DNA of 42,993 nucleotides from Candidatus Methanophagales archaeon. GTDB lineage: Archaea; Halobacteriota; Syntropharchaeia; Alkanophagales; Methanospirareceae. The DNA lies in assembly GCA_003336485.1 (NCBI GenBank), contig QENH01000187.1, positions 1-42,993 on the forward strand, in the 5' to 3' direction. The translations under genes were made by a program, and so were the position numbers. Position 1 is the stretch's first letter. Each line of letters opens with the position of its first letter. The notes under the pieces were generated by a model, which ran no database searches, was not told the origin of the DNA, and worked only from the letters and a program-made list of their open reading frames with translations. Of this stretch, positions 24,617 through 32,584 are shown piece after piece.

Positions 24617-24625
24617 GGTGACATG

Positions 24626-25561
24626 ATGGAACCAATAAACATACGGCTGCCAAAAGAGAAGATACAACGGATTGATGAAATCGCAATAAAGAACGGTATC
24701 AAAAGGTCAGAGGTAATAAGACAGGCGTTAACAATATATTTACAGCTTTTAGAGAATATAGGCGAATTTGTAGAGCTTAGAAGCCTGTGTATATCGCGTG
24801 AAGAGATTTTGACATCGAACTTCGGTGACCTTATAATTATGAAACAGAAGAAAGGACAGGCAATTGTGCTGGCTAATACATCCTCGGGCGGGATAGGACC
24901 CAAGCATGAAGATGAAATCAAACTGGATGGCGAAGTTTTTGGCCGGTTAATGGCGCGAACAGTCCTTATAAAAGTTTTAGCTTCGGGTGCACAGCCAATT
25001 GCTTTAATTGCGAACTTGAGTGTTGAATTTTTCCCTACCGGGTCACGAATATTTCAAGGTATAAGAGAAGAAGCGCTTAAAATCAAAACGCTGGATGTAT
25101 TAGAAGGGCATACAGAAGAGAATATCAAAACGAAACAAACCGGTATAGGTATTACTGTACTTGGAATCGGCAGTGAAAAAGAATTGAAAATGGGTAAATC
25201 AGTAAAGAATGACATAATCGCTGCTGTCGGTGTGCCAAAGGTGGGCTATGAAGTGATAGAGGCCATAAAAGCCAATGCCCGGGACATCATAATAGTAGAA
25301 GACGTGTTAAAACTCTCAAAGATGAGTTATGTTCATGAACTCATACCTGTTGGTCATGAAGGGATAAAAGGCGGATTAAAGAGGATGGAGCATACCGGCG
25401 GCTATCGGATTAGGATGGAGAGCGAGATAAAAGAGAAGGTAGATATTGAAAAATCCGCGGGACCTTCAACGGTTATCCTTCTTACAATGGAAGAAGAGAA
25501 TATAGAGCGGCTAAAAAGAACAATTAAGAAGCCATTTCGAGTTTTGGGGAGAATAATATAA
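24626..25561 (+). CDS. RHH DNA-binding domain fused to an AIR-synthase-like domain
   Basis: The protein has 312 residues from the ATG at 24626, with GGGTGA 4 nt before it; an ATG at 24623 is adjacent. Residues about 1-45 form a CopG-type ribbon-helix-helix (EPINIRLPKEKIQRIDEIAI, KRSEVIRQALTIYL). The rest resembles the PurM/HypE/ThiL (AIRS) superfamily: ANTSSGGIGPKHEDEI, LMARTVLIKVLASGAQPIAL, then an alpha/beta half with GIGITVLGIGSE. AIRS proteins bind ATP and small ligands, so this could be a regulator that senses a metabolite or nucleotide. The fusion of sensor and DNA-binding domain is visible; the ligand is not. Confidence 0.8.
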   Translation: MEPINIRLPKEKIQRIDEIAIKNGIKRSEVIRQALTIYLQLLENIGEFVELRSLCISREEILTSNFGDLIIMKQKKGQAIVLANTSSGGIGPKHEDEIKLDGEVFGRLMARTVLIKVLASGAQPIALIANLSVEFFPTGSRIFQGIREEALKIKTLDVLEGHTEENIKTKQTGIGITVLGIGSEKELKMGKSVKNDIIAAVGVPKVGYEVIEAIKANARDIIIVEDVLKLSKMSYVHELIPVGHEGIKGGLKRMEHTGGYRIRMESEIKEKVDIEKSAGPSTVILLTMEEENIERLKRTIKKPFRVLGRII

Positions 25562-25564
25562 AGA

Positions 25565-26227
25565 GTGCCGAGCTAAATGCATAATATCCAGTTGGTGAAA
25601 ATCCAACCTGAGGAATATAGAAGATTTGGTAACAAGATTGATAGCGAAACAATACCGACCACAACCAGTAAAACGAGCCTATATACCAAAGTCAAACGGG
25701 GAACGAAGACCGCTAGGAATTCCCGCTCTCGAAGATAAGATCGTCCGGTTGGCGATAAAACCAGAAACGGTAAATTTAAAGTGGGGCGAAAGACATCTAG
25801 CAAGAAATTCAGGCAGAAGATGAAAGCAATGAATCTGTGGCTAAAGGGCATTCGAAATCGCATGATATTAGTGCTATGGTGGCCATTGTTGGCGCAAAAG
25901 CTGATTGGACATTACCAGTACTACGGTATAAGTGGCAATATACGGGGTTTACAGAGTTTCTACTATCATACTGCGGAACTCGCCTTTAAGTGGATAATTA
26001 TGCGAAGCCAGAGGAAGAGCTATAATTGGGGGCAATTCAATCGTTTTCTCTCTTTTAATCCATTGCCAAAACCGAAGATATATCATTTCTATGCCCTATC
26101 AAAACAAACGTGGAGGATGTACTCCGGAAGAGCCGGATGAGGGAAAACTTCATGTCCGGTTCTGTGAGGGGGGCTCATAGAAACCGCGGAGCCAATACTC
26201 CAATAGAAGGTTGACTATGAGCCCTAC
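25565..26227 (+). mobile_element. Degenerate group II intron remnant
   Basis: The 3' end of the ribozyme is intact. Domain V is the hairpin at 26129-26163 (AGAGCCGGATGAGGG and its complement CTTCATGTCCGGTTCT). Domain VI is the stem GGGCTCATAG/CTATGAGCCC around 26170-26224, and the intron ends near CCCTAC. Only about 60 nt precede the reverse-transcriptase remnant (including the hairpin CCAGTTGGTGAAAATCCAAC), so domains I-III are almost all lost. It cannot self-splice or retrohome. Its 3' end coincides with the truncated end of the DUF1670 gene. Confidence 0.8.
25626..26140 (+). pseudogene. Group II intron reverse transcriptase/maturase, deleted and frameshifted
   Basis: The N-terminal piece reads VTRLIAKQYRPQPVKRAYIP, then KSNGERRPLGIPALEDKIVR, which is RT motifs 0-1. 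Near 25755-25780 the frame changes and the whole palm domain, including the YADD motif, is missing. The second piece begins GRKTSSKKFRQKMKAMNLWLK and continues through the maturase/C-terminal segment GHYQYYGISGN and LAFKWIIMRSQRKSY to the stop at 26140. It is non-functional. Confidence 0.82.
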
Positions 26228-26688
26228 TTGACAAAAGCGATTTCTTTCGTTCTGTATCTATTTTCTGTAAGATACGCAACACGGGAGAAAGTCAGGATAT
26301 AGCGCTTAATCGCAGTTAGAGAGTGTTTTAGTGTCCTTTCAATCTCGGTGTATGTTTTTCGCTCTATGATAAGTCTAACTGTTTCTACCTTATGGGATAG
26401 TCCAGGACCGATGTCTTTTTGCTGCCCTCGTGTTGGAACAATCACGCCGCGCTTTGCGAGTGCCTTAATGTCTCGTTTTACCGTTCTGACACTGCAATTC
26501 AAGAGCTTTGATGCGACGTCCTCCTGTGTAAGTGTGACATCTTGGTCCCAAGCTTCGTGTGTAACTCTGGCGAGCCTCGCCTGGCGAAGAGTAGCAAGTC
26601 CATACTTACTCCTGATTTCTTCATCCTCTTTTCCGGCATCGAGCGTTTTTGCATTTAACCTCTCAGATGCAGTTTTATTTCCTTTCAT
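26224..26688 (-). CDS. DUF1670-family HTH protein, C-terminally truncated
   Basis: The 154-residue protein matches the N-terminal and middle part of DUF1670 proteins, often linked to mobile DNA. It has KTASERLNAKTLD, then the HTH LTQEDVASKLLNCSVRTVKRD, then KRGVIVPTRGQQKDIGPGLSHK, then the second HTH-like stretch TYTEIERTLKHSLTAIKRYILTFSRVA. The reading stops (TAG) in the last bases of the group II intron after KEIAFVK, whereas I expect the family to continue much further. No second half is found on the other side of the intron. GAGGAGGCGAA before the ATG is a strong ribosome-binding site. Confidence 0.75.
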   Translation of the reverse strand: MKGNKTASERLNAKTLDAGKEDEEIRSKYGLATLRQARLARVTHEAWDQDVTLTQEDVASKLLNCSVRTVKRDIKALAKRGVIVPTRGQQKDIGPGLSHKVETVRLIIERKTYTEIERTLKHSLTAIKRYILTFSRVAYLTENRYRTKEIAFVK

Positions 26689-26753
26689 TCATTTCGCCTC
26701 CTCTCAATTCGGAATGCTTTTTATCTCGTATCTCTATAGGTGTTATGTAGAGG

Positions 26754-26767
26754 AGGCCATATGGCCT
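26754..26767. promoter_or_regulatory. 14-bp palindrome before hisF
   Basis: AGGCCATATGGCCT is a perfect palindrome 35 bp upstream of the hisF start and between the two divergent genes. It may be an operator. A BRE/TATA-like AATGCTTTTTATCTC for hisF lies near 26711-26725. Confidence 0.4.
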
Positions 26768-26802
26768 AATAGTAAATAGAAACTAAAAATAGGAGAACAG
26801 AA

Positions 26803-27609
26803 ATGACAAAACGAATAATCCCCTGCCTTGATACAACATTCGATGAGCAGGGTAAGGCAGTTGTAGTAAAGGGCATAGAATTTGAGAATCTCAAATATGC
26901 CGGCGACCCGGTTGAATTAGCAAAGCGATACGACGCGCAGGGTGCGGATGAGCTCGTTTTTCTCGATATTTCCGCGTCCGTAGATAGAAGGGCTACAATG
27001 ATCTCAATGGTAGAGCAAATAGCCGAGCACGTATCCATTCCTTTATGCGTAGGTGGCGGGATAAAGAGCATAGCCGATTTTGAGAAGGTATTTGATGCCG
27101 GCGCTGATAAGGTAGGTGCGAATACCGCAGCGGTTAAGAACCCAGAGCTAATAAAAGAAGCAACCGCTAAATTTGGAGATCGTATCGTAGTTGCAATTGA
27201 CTGCAAACGGAAGTTAGAGGCTGCTAAAGACAAAACGCAGGTGCAATTAGAAGATGGAACGAGCGCTTGGTATGATGTCGTAATTTACGGCGGGCGCGAG
27301 TATACGGGAATTGATGCGATAAAGTGGGCAAAAGAGGTGCAGGCGCTCGGTGCTGCGGAGATATTACTGACTTCTAAGGATAGAGATGGTACGACAGATG
27401 GATATGACATCCCCATTACAAAAGCAATTGCCGATGCTGTGGACATACCCGTAATTGCGTCCGGTGGTGTCGGGAATATGGAGCACATATACGAGGGTTT
27501 TGTTAATGGTGCGGCGGACGCATGCCTGGCAGCGAGTATCTTCCACTATGGGACGTATACGGTAGGCGAGATAAAGGACTATCTGAAGGGGAAAGGGCTG
27601 ACACTATGA
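26803..27609 (+). CDS. hisF: Imidazole glycerol phosphate synthase subunit HisF
   Basis: The 268-residue TIM barrel is the cyclase half of the enzyme that joins PRFAR and ammonia (from HisH) into imidazole glycerol phosphate and AICAR, in histidine synthesis. The catalytic aspartates are D10 (IIPCLD) and D133 (VVAIDC). Phosphate loops are [15 protein letters not shown] and [21 protein letters not shown] precedes the ATG. No other his gene is in the window. A 64-bp gap separates it from ddh. Confidence 0.95.
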   Translation: MTKRIIPCLDTTFDEQGKAVVVKGIEFENLKYAGDPVELAKRYDAQGADELVFLDISASVDRRATMISMVEQIAEHVSIPLCVGGGIKSIADFEKVFDAGADKVGANTAAVKNPELIKEATAKFGDRIVVAIDCKRKLEAAKDKTQVQLEDGTSAWYDVVIYGGREYTGIDAIKWAKEVQALGAAEILLTSKDRDGTTDGYDIPITKAIADAVDIPVIASGGVGNMEHIYEGFVNGAADACLAASIFHYGTYTVGEIKDYLKGKGLTL

Positions 27610-27672
27610 GTTCAAGTCCCTATTACTGTGTTAGAATGTTCCAAACAGGGAGATAGATAGAATCAATCAATC

Positions 27673-28650
27673 ATGGAAAAGATAAATATTGCGCTGGTTG
27701 GCTATGGAAACGTGGGTAGAGGGGTCGAAGAGGCACTAAAACTAAATGCCGATACAGAGTTAGTAGCGGTATTAACCAGAAGACCGGAACAAGTAAGAAA
27801 AGAGCTAAATGATCTTCCCGTATTTCATATCGATGAAAAACCCGGAGATATTCAAATAGATGTGGCGATTCTCTGCGGTGGCTCCAAAGAAGACATCCCT
27901 GTCCAGGGTCCCAAGTTTGCCGAGCGATTCAATACGGTTGACAGTTTTGATACGCATGCGGAAATCCCGAGTTATTTCCAGAAAATGGATTCAATCGCAA
28001 AAGAGCGGGGACATGTCCATGTAATTTCTACAGGCTGGGATCCCGGGATTTTCTCTCTGATGCGGGTCCTATGTGACGCATTTCTACCACAAAGCAAGCA
28101 GTACACCTTTTGGGGTGAAGGTATTAGCCAGGGGCATTCCGACGCGGCAAGAAAAGTTGTGGACGTCCTGGACGCTCGTGCGTATACTATTCCGATAGAA
28201 CAAGCAGTACGGCGTGTAAGAACCGGAGAAACGCCCGAGTTTGCCAAAAGAGAAATGCACAAACGCATGGTTTATGCTGTTGCAGAAGAAGGGGCAGATA
28301 TAGAGCGAATAAGAAGGGACATAGCAGCAATGCCGCATTATTATGATGACTATGATACGGAGATAGTGTTCATCAGCAAAGAGGATATGCGGAAAAACCA
28401 TTCTAAACTGCCTCATGGCGGTTTTGTACTTACTTCTGGCGTGACCGGGGAGGGTAATAAGCAAATACTCGAGTACCGATGTCAATTGGAGAGTAACCCA
28501 GAGTTTACAGCCAATGTTTTGGTCGCGTGCGCAAGAGCAGCATTTCGACTGAGTATGGATGGGTACAGGGGTGCATTTACTATGCTCGATATAGCGCCAA
28601 GATATTTGAGCCCTCATTCTGCGGAGACACTGAGAAAGAGCTTCATGTAG
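27673..28650 (+). CDS. ddh: meso-Diaminopimelate D-dehydrogenase
   Basis: The 325-residue protein matches Ddh, which makes meso-diaminopimelate by one-step reductive amination of tetrahydrodipicolinate with NADPH, a shortcut to lysine. The N-terminus is a Rossmann fold (IALVGYGNVGRGVEEALK). The substrate part has STGWDPGIFSLMR, WGEGISQGHSDAARKV and LPHGGFVLTSG. The C-terminus (ANVLVACARAAFRLS) is typical. Ddh is mainly bacterial, so transfer is likely. Whether it serves lysine or another D-amino-acid reaction is not shown. It follows hisF by 63 bp, so they may share a transcript. Confidence 0.92.
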   Translation: MEKINIALVGYGNVGRGVEEALKLNADTELVAVLTRRPEQVRKELNDLPVFHIDEKPGDIQIDVAILCGGSKEDIPVQGPKFAERFNTVDSFDTHAEIPSYFQKMDSIAKERGHVHVISTGWDPGIFSLMRVLCDAFLPQSKQYTFWGEGISQGHSDAARKVVDVLDARAYTIPIEQAVRRVRTGETPEFAKREMHKRMVYAVAEEGADIERIRRDIAAMPHYYDDYDTEIVFISKEDMRKNHSKLPHGGFVLTSGVTGEGNKQILEYRCQLESNPEFTANVLVACARAAFRLSMDGYRGAFTMLDIAPRYLSPHSAETLRKSFM

Positions 28651-28801
28651 TTTTAGAGCAGCGTTCATTTTGGCGTTTTCTGTTCTCCACTTCTCAGGTT
28701 TGTTTGCATCCTGGCATGCAATGAAACGCCACTCGACAAGACCGTGTCATTTCGATAAGAAATAACATAAATACTGAAACAATAGTTATTCTATTAACAG
28801 A

Positions 28802-30160
28802 ATGAAAAAGAAGATAGTTGTTATCGGCATGGGCTATGTGGGTATACCAGCAGCAGCTCTATTTGCCGATGTAGACGGCTGTAACGTAGTAGGGATACAG
28901 AGAAGGTCAAAACGCTCGGGCTGGAAAATCGATTGGCTCAATAACGGGAAAAATCCGATTGGCGGCGAAGAGCCCGGTTTATCTGAATTAATAGCGAAAG
29001 TGGTACAAAAGGGAACGTTTCGAGTTACCGATGATTTCTCTGAATGCGCTAGTGCCGAAGCTATTCTGATAGATGTGCAAACACCTACGGATGAACGAGG
29101 CATACCTCACTATGAATCCCTTAAGGAAGTGAGCGAAGAAGTTGGCCGCCATATAAAGCGGAATATTCTGGTCGTTATAGAATCTACCGTTGCACCAGGA
29201 ACAACGGAAAACGTTGTTAGGCCGATACTGGAAGCGGAATCGCAACTAGAAGCAGGTAAAGATTTCGCGCTGGCTTTCTCCTACGAACGGGTTATGGTGG
29301 GACGGTTACTCCATAATATTATCAATTATCCAAAAATTATTGGCGGGATAGATGAAGAGAGCACCAAACGAGCTATGGCGTTATATAAACAGATAGTAAA
29401 GGCGGAATTATATCCGACAAATGCGCTCACTGCGGAAGTGGCAAAGGTAGCAGAAAATACTTATCGCGATGTGAATATAGCATTTGCAAATGAACTGGCG
29501 TTGATGTGTGAAAGTTTAGGTGTGGATGCCTTCAAGGTACGCGAACTGGTGAATACATTGCCGAATGATCCCTCAAATCCTTCCGCTAATCCCATAAGGA
29601 ACATGCATTTTCCCGGGGCTGGTGTGGGTGGACATTGCCTTCCAAAGGACTCATGGTTGTTAAAGTATGGTGTGGATACGTACGGTACATTCACGGTTGA
29701 ACCGAACATCATTGTTAAAAGCAGGGAATTGAACTTGTGGATGCCGACACACATGGTGGATCTGGTGGTAGAGGGGTTGAACAAGGCAGGTCGAAAAGCG
29801 GAAGGCGCGAAAGTAGCTATTTTGGGCGTTGCATTTATGGAGAATTCCGATGATACGAGAAATACACCGTCACAACCGCTATATGAACTATTACTGAAAA
29901 AAGGTGCAAAGCCCGTACTTCATGACCCCTATGTGCGCGATTTTGAAGTCCCGTTTACTACAGATCTCGATGAAGCAATTGAAGGCGCTGACGCTATCGT
30001 GCTCGTCACTCAGCATAACGAATATCTCAACCGAGATCTACTAAGATCGCTAAAAGCCAAAATGCGCACGCCCGTGCTGATAGATGGCCGGAATGCATAC
30101 ACTAAGTCGGAATGCGAAAAGGCTGGTATTATTTACATTGGTGTTGGGAAACCGCGTTAA
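28802..30160 (+). CDS. UDP-sugar dehydrogenase (UDP-ManNAc/UDP-glucose type)
   Basis: The 452-residue NAD-dependent four-electron dehydrogenase oxidises a UDP-hexose to the uronate. It has the N-terminal Rossmann motif GMGYVGIPAAALFA, the STVAPGTTE loop and the middle-domain Lys/Asn (AEVAKVAENTYRDVNIAFANE). The catalytic Cys279 is in GAGVGGHCLPKDSW, and the C-terminal UDP domain has AILGVAFMENSDDTRNTPS. The sequence looks most like archaeal WecC (UDP-N-acetylmannosamine dehydrogenase), which supplies uronates for surface glycans, but UDP-glucose cannot be excluded. A TATA-like CATAAATA lies about 35 bp before the ATG, so the mRNA is nearly leaderless. Confidence 0.9.
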   Translation: MKKKIVVIGMGYVGIPAAALFADVDGCNVVGIQRRSKRSGWKIDWLNNGKNPIGGEEPGLSELIAKVVQKGTFRVTDDFSECASAEAILIDVQTPTDERGIPHYESLKEVSEEVGRHIKRNILVVIESTVAPGTTENVVRPILEAESQLEAGKDFALAFSYERVMVGRLLHNIINYPKIIGGIDEESTKRAMALYKQIVKAELYPTNALTAEVAKVAENTYRDVNIAFANELALMCESLGVDAFKVRELVNTLPNDPSNPSANPIRNMHFPGAGVGGHCLPKDSWLLKYGVDTYGTFTVEPNIIVKSRELNLWMPTHMVDLVVEGLNKAGRKAEGAKVAILGVAFMENSDDTRNTPSQPLYELLLKKGAKPVLHDPYVRDFEVPFTTDLDEAIEGADAIVLVTQHNEYLNRDLLRSLKAKMRTPVLIDGRNAYTKSECEKAGIIYIGVGKPR

Positions 30161-30167
30161 ACTGCTT

Positions 30168-30259
30168 ACAAAAAACATTTCTTTCAAAAAGTTTTAAAAG
30201 CTTTACCAAAGAAATAGTGTTTTTGGTAAAGCTTGTTATATGCAAAAAGGTTTTTTATT
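30168..30259. repeat. Dispersed repeat family 1, two facing copies (C/C')
   Basis: A minus-oriented copy (30168-30215) and a plus-oriented partial copy (30220-30259) meet head to head. They form a 13-bp perfect stem, AAGCTTTACCAAA (30198-30210) with TTTGGTAAAGCTT (30222-30234), and an 11-nt loop. This lies between the ends of two convergent genes and could act as a bidirectional terminator. Confidence 0.65.
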
Positions 30260-30324
30260 GAACGGAACTTCGACTTTTGCACTTTTCATTTACCCTATGC
30301 AAATATATCTCCCAGTAAACAGGA

Positions 30325-31104
30325 TTATAGCTCGAGCTTCTCAAGTGCTACTTCTGCCGCTTTCTTTCCCGACATCAACATAGAGCCAAATGTAGGGCCC
30401 ATCCTCGGCAGCCCATATGCAGCAGAAACCGCCATACCTGTCACTATCAGTCCGGGATAAAATTCGGATGTGTGCTTTACTACGAGCTCTTCAGATCGGT
30501 CAACCCACATTGCACCCTGCCCCTTTGTCTTAAGCAGACCTCGTTCCTCCAACTTCTTCACGACTGACGCATCATGACCTGTTGCATCAATAACGAGCTC
30601 AGATTCCAATGCAATCGGATCAACACAAGCTACTTCGCGTGGCAGAGCCGCAACAGCAGCCCAATTTATCACTACTCCTTTCACTTTATCGTTATGCAGT
30701 ACTACATCATCCAGAGCCACCATATTCAATATCTTCGCACCGGCATCGCATGTAGCCGCAATTAATTTCGAGCATGCTTGTGGCGCATCGGCAACGTATA
30801 ACCCGTTACTATATTCCTTATGTGGCACTCCAAGTTCAGCTAAGACGCTTTCTGCCGGTGACCGGACCGTGAGCTTATTCATTAAAAACCCGCCCAGCCA
30901 GAACCCACCACCAAGATAGTTGTTCCGCTCTATAATCACTACCTTTACACCGCGGGCTGCCAGTTCCTTACCTGCTATTAATCCCGATGGGCCACCACCT
31001 ACTATTATTACGTCTGTCTTCACGCAGTCCGTGAATTCTTTTGTGTATTCCGTTACTATCGCTCTCGTAATCTGACTTTCTGATGCGGGCGAAAATTCTG
31101 TCAT
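30325..31104 (-). CDS. thi4: Thiamine thiazole synthase Thi4, cysteine type
   Basis: The 259-residue protein makes the ADP-thiazole precursor of thiamine from NAD and glycine. The FAD/NAD fold is visible at [19 protein letters not shown] and [18 protein letters not shown]. Later motifs are [11 protein letters not shown] and the C-terminal [16 protein letters not shown]. The residue that distinguishes the two Thi4 modes is Cys160 in [12 protein letters not shown]. Yeast and haloarchaeal Thi4 give up the sulfur of this Cys and act once. Methanogen enzymes usually have His and use sulfide. I therefore infer the suicide type, though some Thi4 with Cys may be multi-turnover. Confidence 0.9.
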   Translation of the reverse strand: MTEFSPASESQITRAIVTEYTKEFTDCVKTDVIIVGGGPSGLIAGKELAARGVKVVIIERNNYLGGGFWLGGFLMNKLTVRSPAESVLAELGVPHKEYSNGLYVADAPQACSKLIAATCDAGAKILNMVALDDVVLHNDKVKGVVINWAAVAALPREVACVDPIALESELVIDATGHDASVVKKLEERGLLKTKGQGAMWVDRSEELVVKHTSEFYPGLIVTGMAVSAAYGLPRMGPTFGSMLMSGKKAAEVALEKLEL

Positions 31105-31512
31105 AATGCAGCTAATGTGTTTACGTCTTTATAGTATTTGTGTAAATGCACAATAAATATCTTGTGGGAGCTCGTGGTTTTTACGATTTACTTAGCTTAG
31201 CTTAGCCATACATCCCAATAATTTAAATGCATTCAAAATATGTATTTGTATTCCCCGATTCTTCCTACATTTTTCCAATGACAAAAACAAACCTTTCTTT
31301 AGTATTGATGATATACATCACATCCCCCTTTTATATCGTTCTTGGGTCGGGGATTTTCGACATCCACCTATCCGGGCTCGTAGCCCATTATGCCGGGTCG
31401 TAAATAGGGTAGGTAGCCAATCAACCTCTGGGCCTCTAACGGCCATGAAGTTAACGGCTTTGGGGCAATATATTTTTCATGGCATCAACCTAATACAAAA
31501 AATATACCCCCT
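31105..31512. other. Intergenic region with a possible structured RNA
   Basis: There is no gene. 31370-31417 folds as CCTATCC/GGGTAGG closing the hairpin GGGCTCGTAGCCC and a GCCGGGTCG segment. A second hairpin GGCCTCTAACGGCC lies at 31431-31444. On the minus strand it would form a leader upstream of thi4 (250-390 nt from its start); on the plus strand nothing follows. It does not match a TPP riboswitch that I can recognise. A degenerate family-2 repeat lies near 31137-31168. Confidence 0.4.
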
Positions 31513-32178
31513 TTATTTCCTCCTTATCACCAAAACGTATCCTGCGAACGCGAGTAGGCCAACCGAAAAGAGAACCAATGAGCTCAGTTCTGGGACCGGA
31601 TAGCCCGGATCTGTGCCAGGAGACGAGATGTAACTTTCGCCGTTCGTCACAACTATTTCTTCGTCTCCACTGCCCCACTCCATCATGACATCCAAGAAAA
31701 GATACTCACCTGGTTTTATTTCGTGGTCTGATGTAGTAATATCTACGTCAAAGATGTTATCTTCGGATGTAAGCTCCTTATCTGCCGCACCCTTAGTATA
31801 CCCTCCACCTTCTGTGAGAACACCTAACACTGCCATAAACATAGCAGTTTCCGCTTCAGGAATCCCGCTAAACTCGATGTGTGTCTTCCATGTGCCCGAC
31901 ATATCGCACGTTACTGCTGCTGGTTCATTTGGTACCCACTCACATATCCAAAGCATGCCAATCGGCACATCACCGGTACCTGTACCAGACCCTTTGTCCA
32001 TGAAATAGTCTGCACCGGCTGGAACTCCTGTACTGTCATCTGTTAGATACCACGACTGACTCACCGCATTCGCAGTAGTAACGCTCGATACGAGAAGCAG
32101 TGCAACAAGTATAAATGTTAACCCCCCCCCCTCGTGCGCACTCGCTGCCCGCCCTTTTTCGCTTCGCTGTATTTCCAT
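31513..32178 (-). CDS. Surface protein with PEF-CTERM-like sorting tail
   Basis: The 221-residue protein has a hydrophobic signal region at about 20-40 (LTFILVALLLVSSVTTANA), preceded by a charged stretch of 16 residues. The body is an exported beta-rich domain. The end (YPVPELSSLVLFSVGLLAFAGYVLVIRRK, read in pieces) has the P-E-x motif, a membrane span and a basic tail of the PEF/PEP-CTERM type, which archaeosortases cut and attach to lipid. A run of 10 Cs (10 Gs on the coding strand, 32122-32131) lies in codons 17-19, before the signal core. An ATG with GGGGTGA upstream at 9-10 nt supports this start, but an upstream ATG in another frame would also be joined by a one-base slip. Confidence 0.75.
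   Translation of the reverse strand: MEIQRSEKGRAASAHEGGGLTFILVALLLVSSVTTANAVSQSWYLTDDSTGVPAGADYFMDKGSGTGTGDVPIGMLWICEWVPNEPAAVTCDMSGTWKTHIEFSGIPEAETAMFMAVLGVLTEGGGYTKGAADKELTSEDNIFDVDITTSDHEIKPGEYLFLDVMMEWGSGDEEIVVTNGESYISSPGTDPGYPVPELSSLVLFSVGLLAFAGYVLVIRRK
32122..32131. repeat. Homopolymer run of 10 C in a surface-protein gene
   Basis: Ten Cs (Gs on the coding strand) lie between the start codon and the signal peptide. Changes in run length would shift frame between two alternative starts. Confidence 0.8.
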
Positions 32179-32223
32179 ATTTTTCGCATCACCCCATATT
32201 CACATGTTTTCTTTATGTATACA

Positions 32224-32391
32224 TCATAACCTCCGATCATACAGATCTCCATGAGATAACATGAAGGTATTACGAATCCTGATCCATCTACGACCACAGG
32301 CGCATACAAGACCCGCCAATAGCGCAGTATTACCATATACCAAACCAAATGGCACTACCGCCTTTGTAACTACGCTACCCGCTACAACCAT
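32224..32391 (-). CDS. Possible 55-residue membrane protein
   Basis: From an ATG at 32391 the frame reads MVVAGSVVTKAVVPFGLVYG, then NTALLAGLVCACGRRW, and ends YDRRL at 32224. One hydrophobic segment with a basic end would fit a small membrane protein. It lies 46 bp before the sortase-tailed surface gene on the same strand. No Shine-Dalgarno is visible, and the frame stays open upstream to about 32470 with hydrophobic content. It may be real or a decayed fragment. Confidence 0.35.
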   Translation of the reverse strand: MVVAGSVVTKAVVPFGLVYGNTALLAGLVCACGRRWIRIRNTFMLSHGDLYDRRL

Positions 32392-32447
32392 TGCATATTC
32401 GACTATCGTTTTCCACCAGTGTAGTATTCGTATAGCAAAATAAAAAA

Positions 32448-32569
32448 ACCACGAGATTTTACAAGATTAACACAAGAATTTGGATACTAGGTTATAAAGT
32501 AGCTATTAATGTACTGAAACCCGGTTATTATTATCCTTTTTCTCGTGTAAATCTGTGTAATCTTGTGGT
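32448..32569. repeat. Dispersed repeat family 2: two inverted copies
   Basis: A plus-oriented copy at 32537-32569 (TTTTTCTCGTGTAAATCTG, then TGTAATCTTGTGGT) is faced by a diverged inverted copy at 32448-32482. The first lies 16 bp beyond the stop of the DUF763 gene. The pair could form a long imperfect stem. Confidence 0.65.
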
Positions 32570-32584
32570 ATGTAGATATATAAT

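Noticed and set aside
24485-24622. Longer start of the RHH-AIRS protein
   Set aside because: The upstream frame would overlap the divergent gene and its palindrome; GGGTGA before 24626 and the RHH N-terminus decide the start.
31340-31480. TPP or c-di-GMP riboswitch
   Set aside because: Fragments such as GGGTAGGTAGCC recall c-di-GMP-I, but the GAAA loop and conserved core are absent; the TPP core is also absent.
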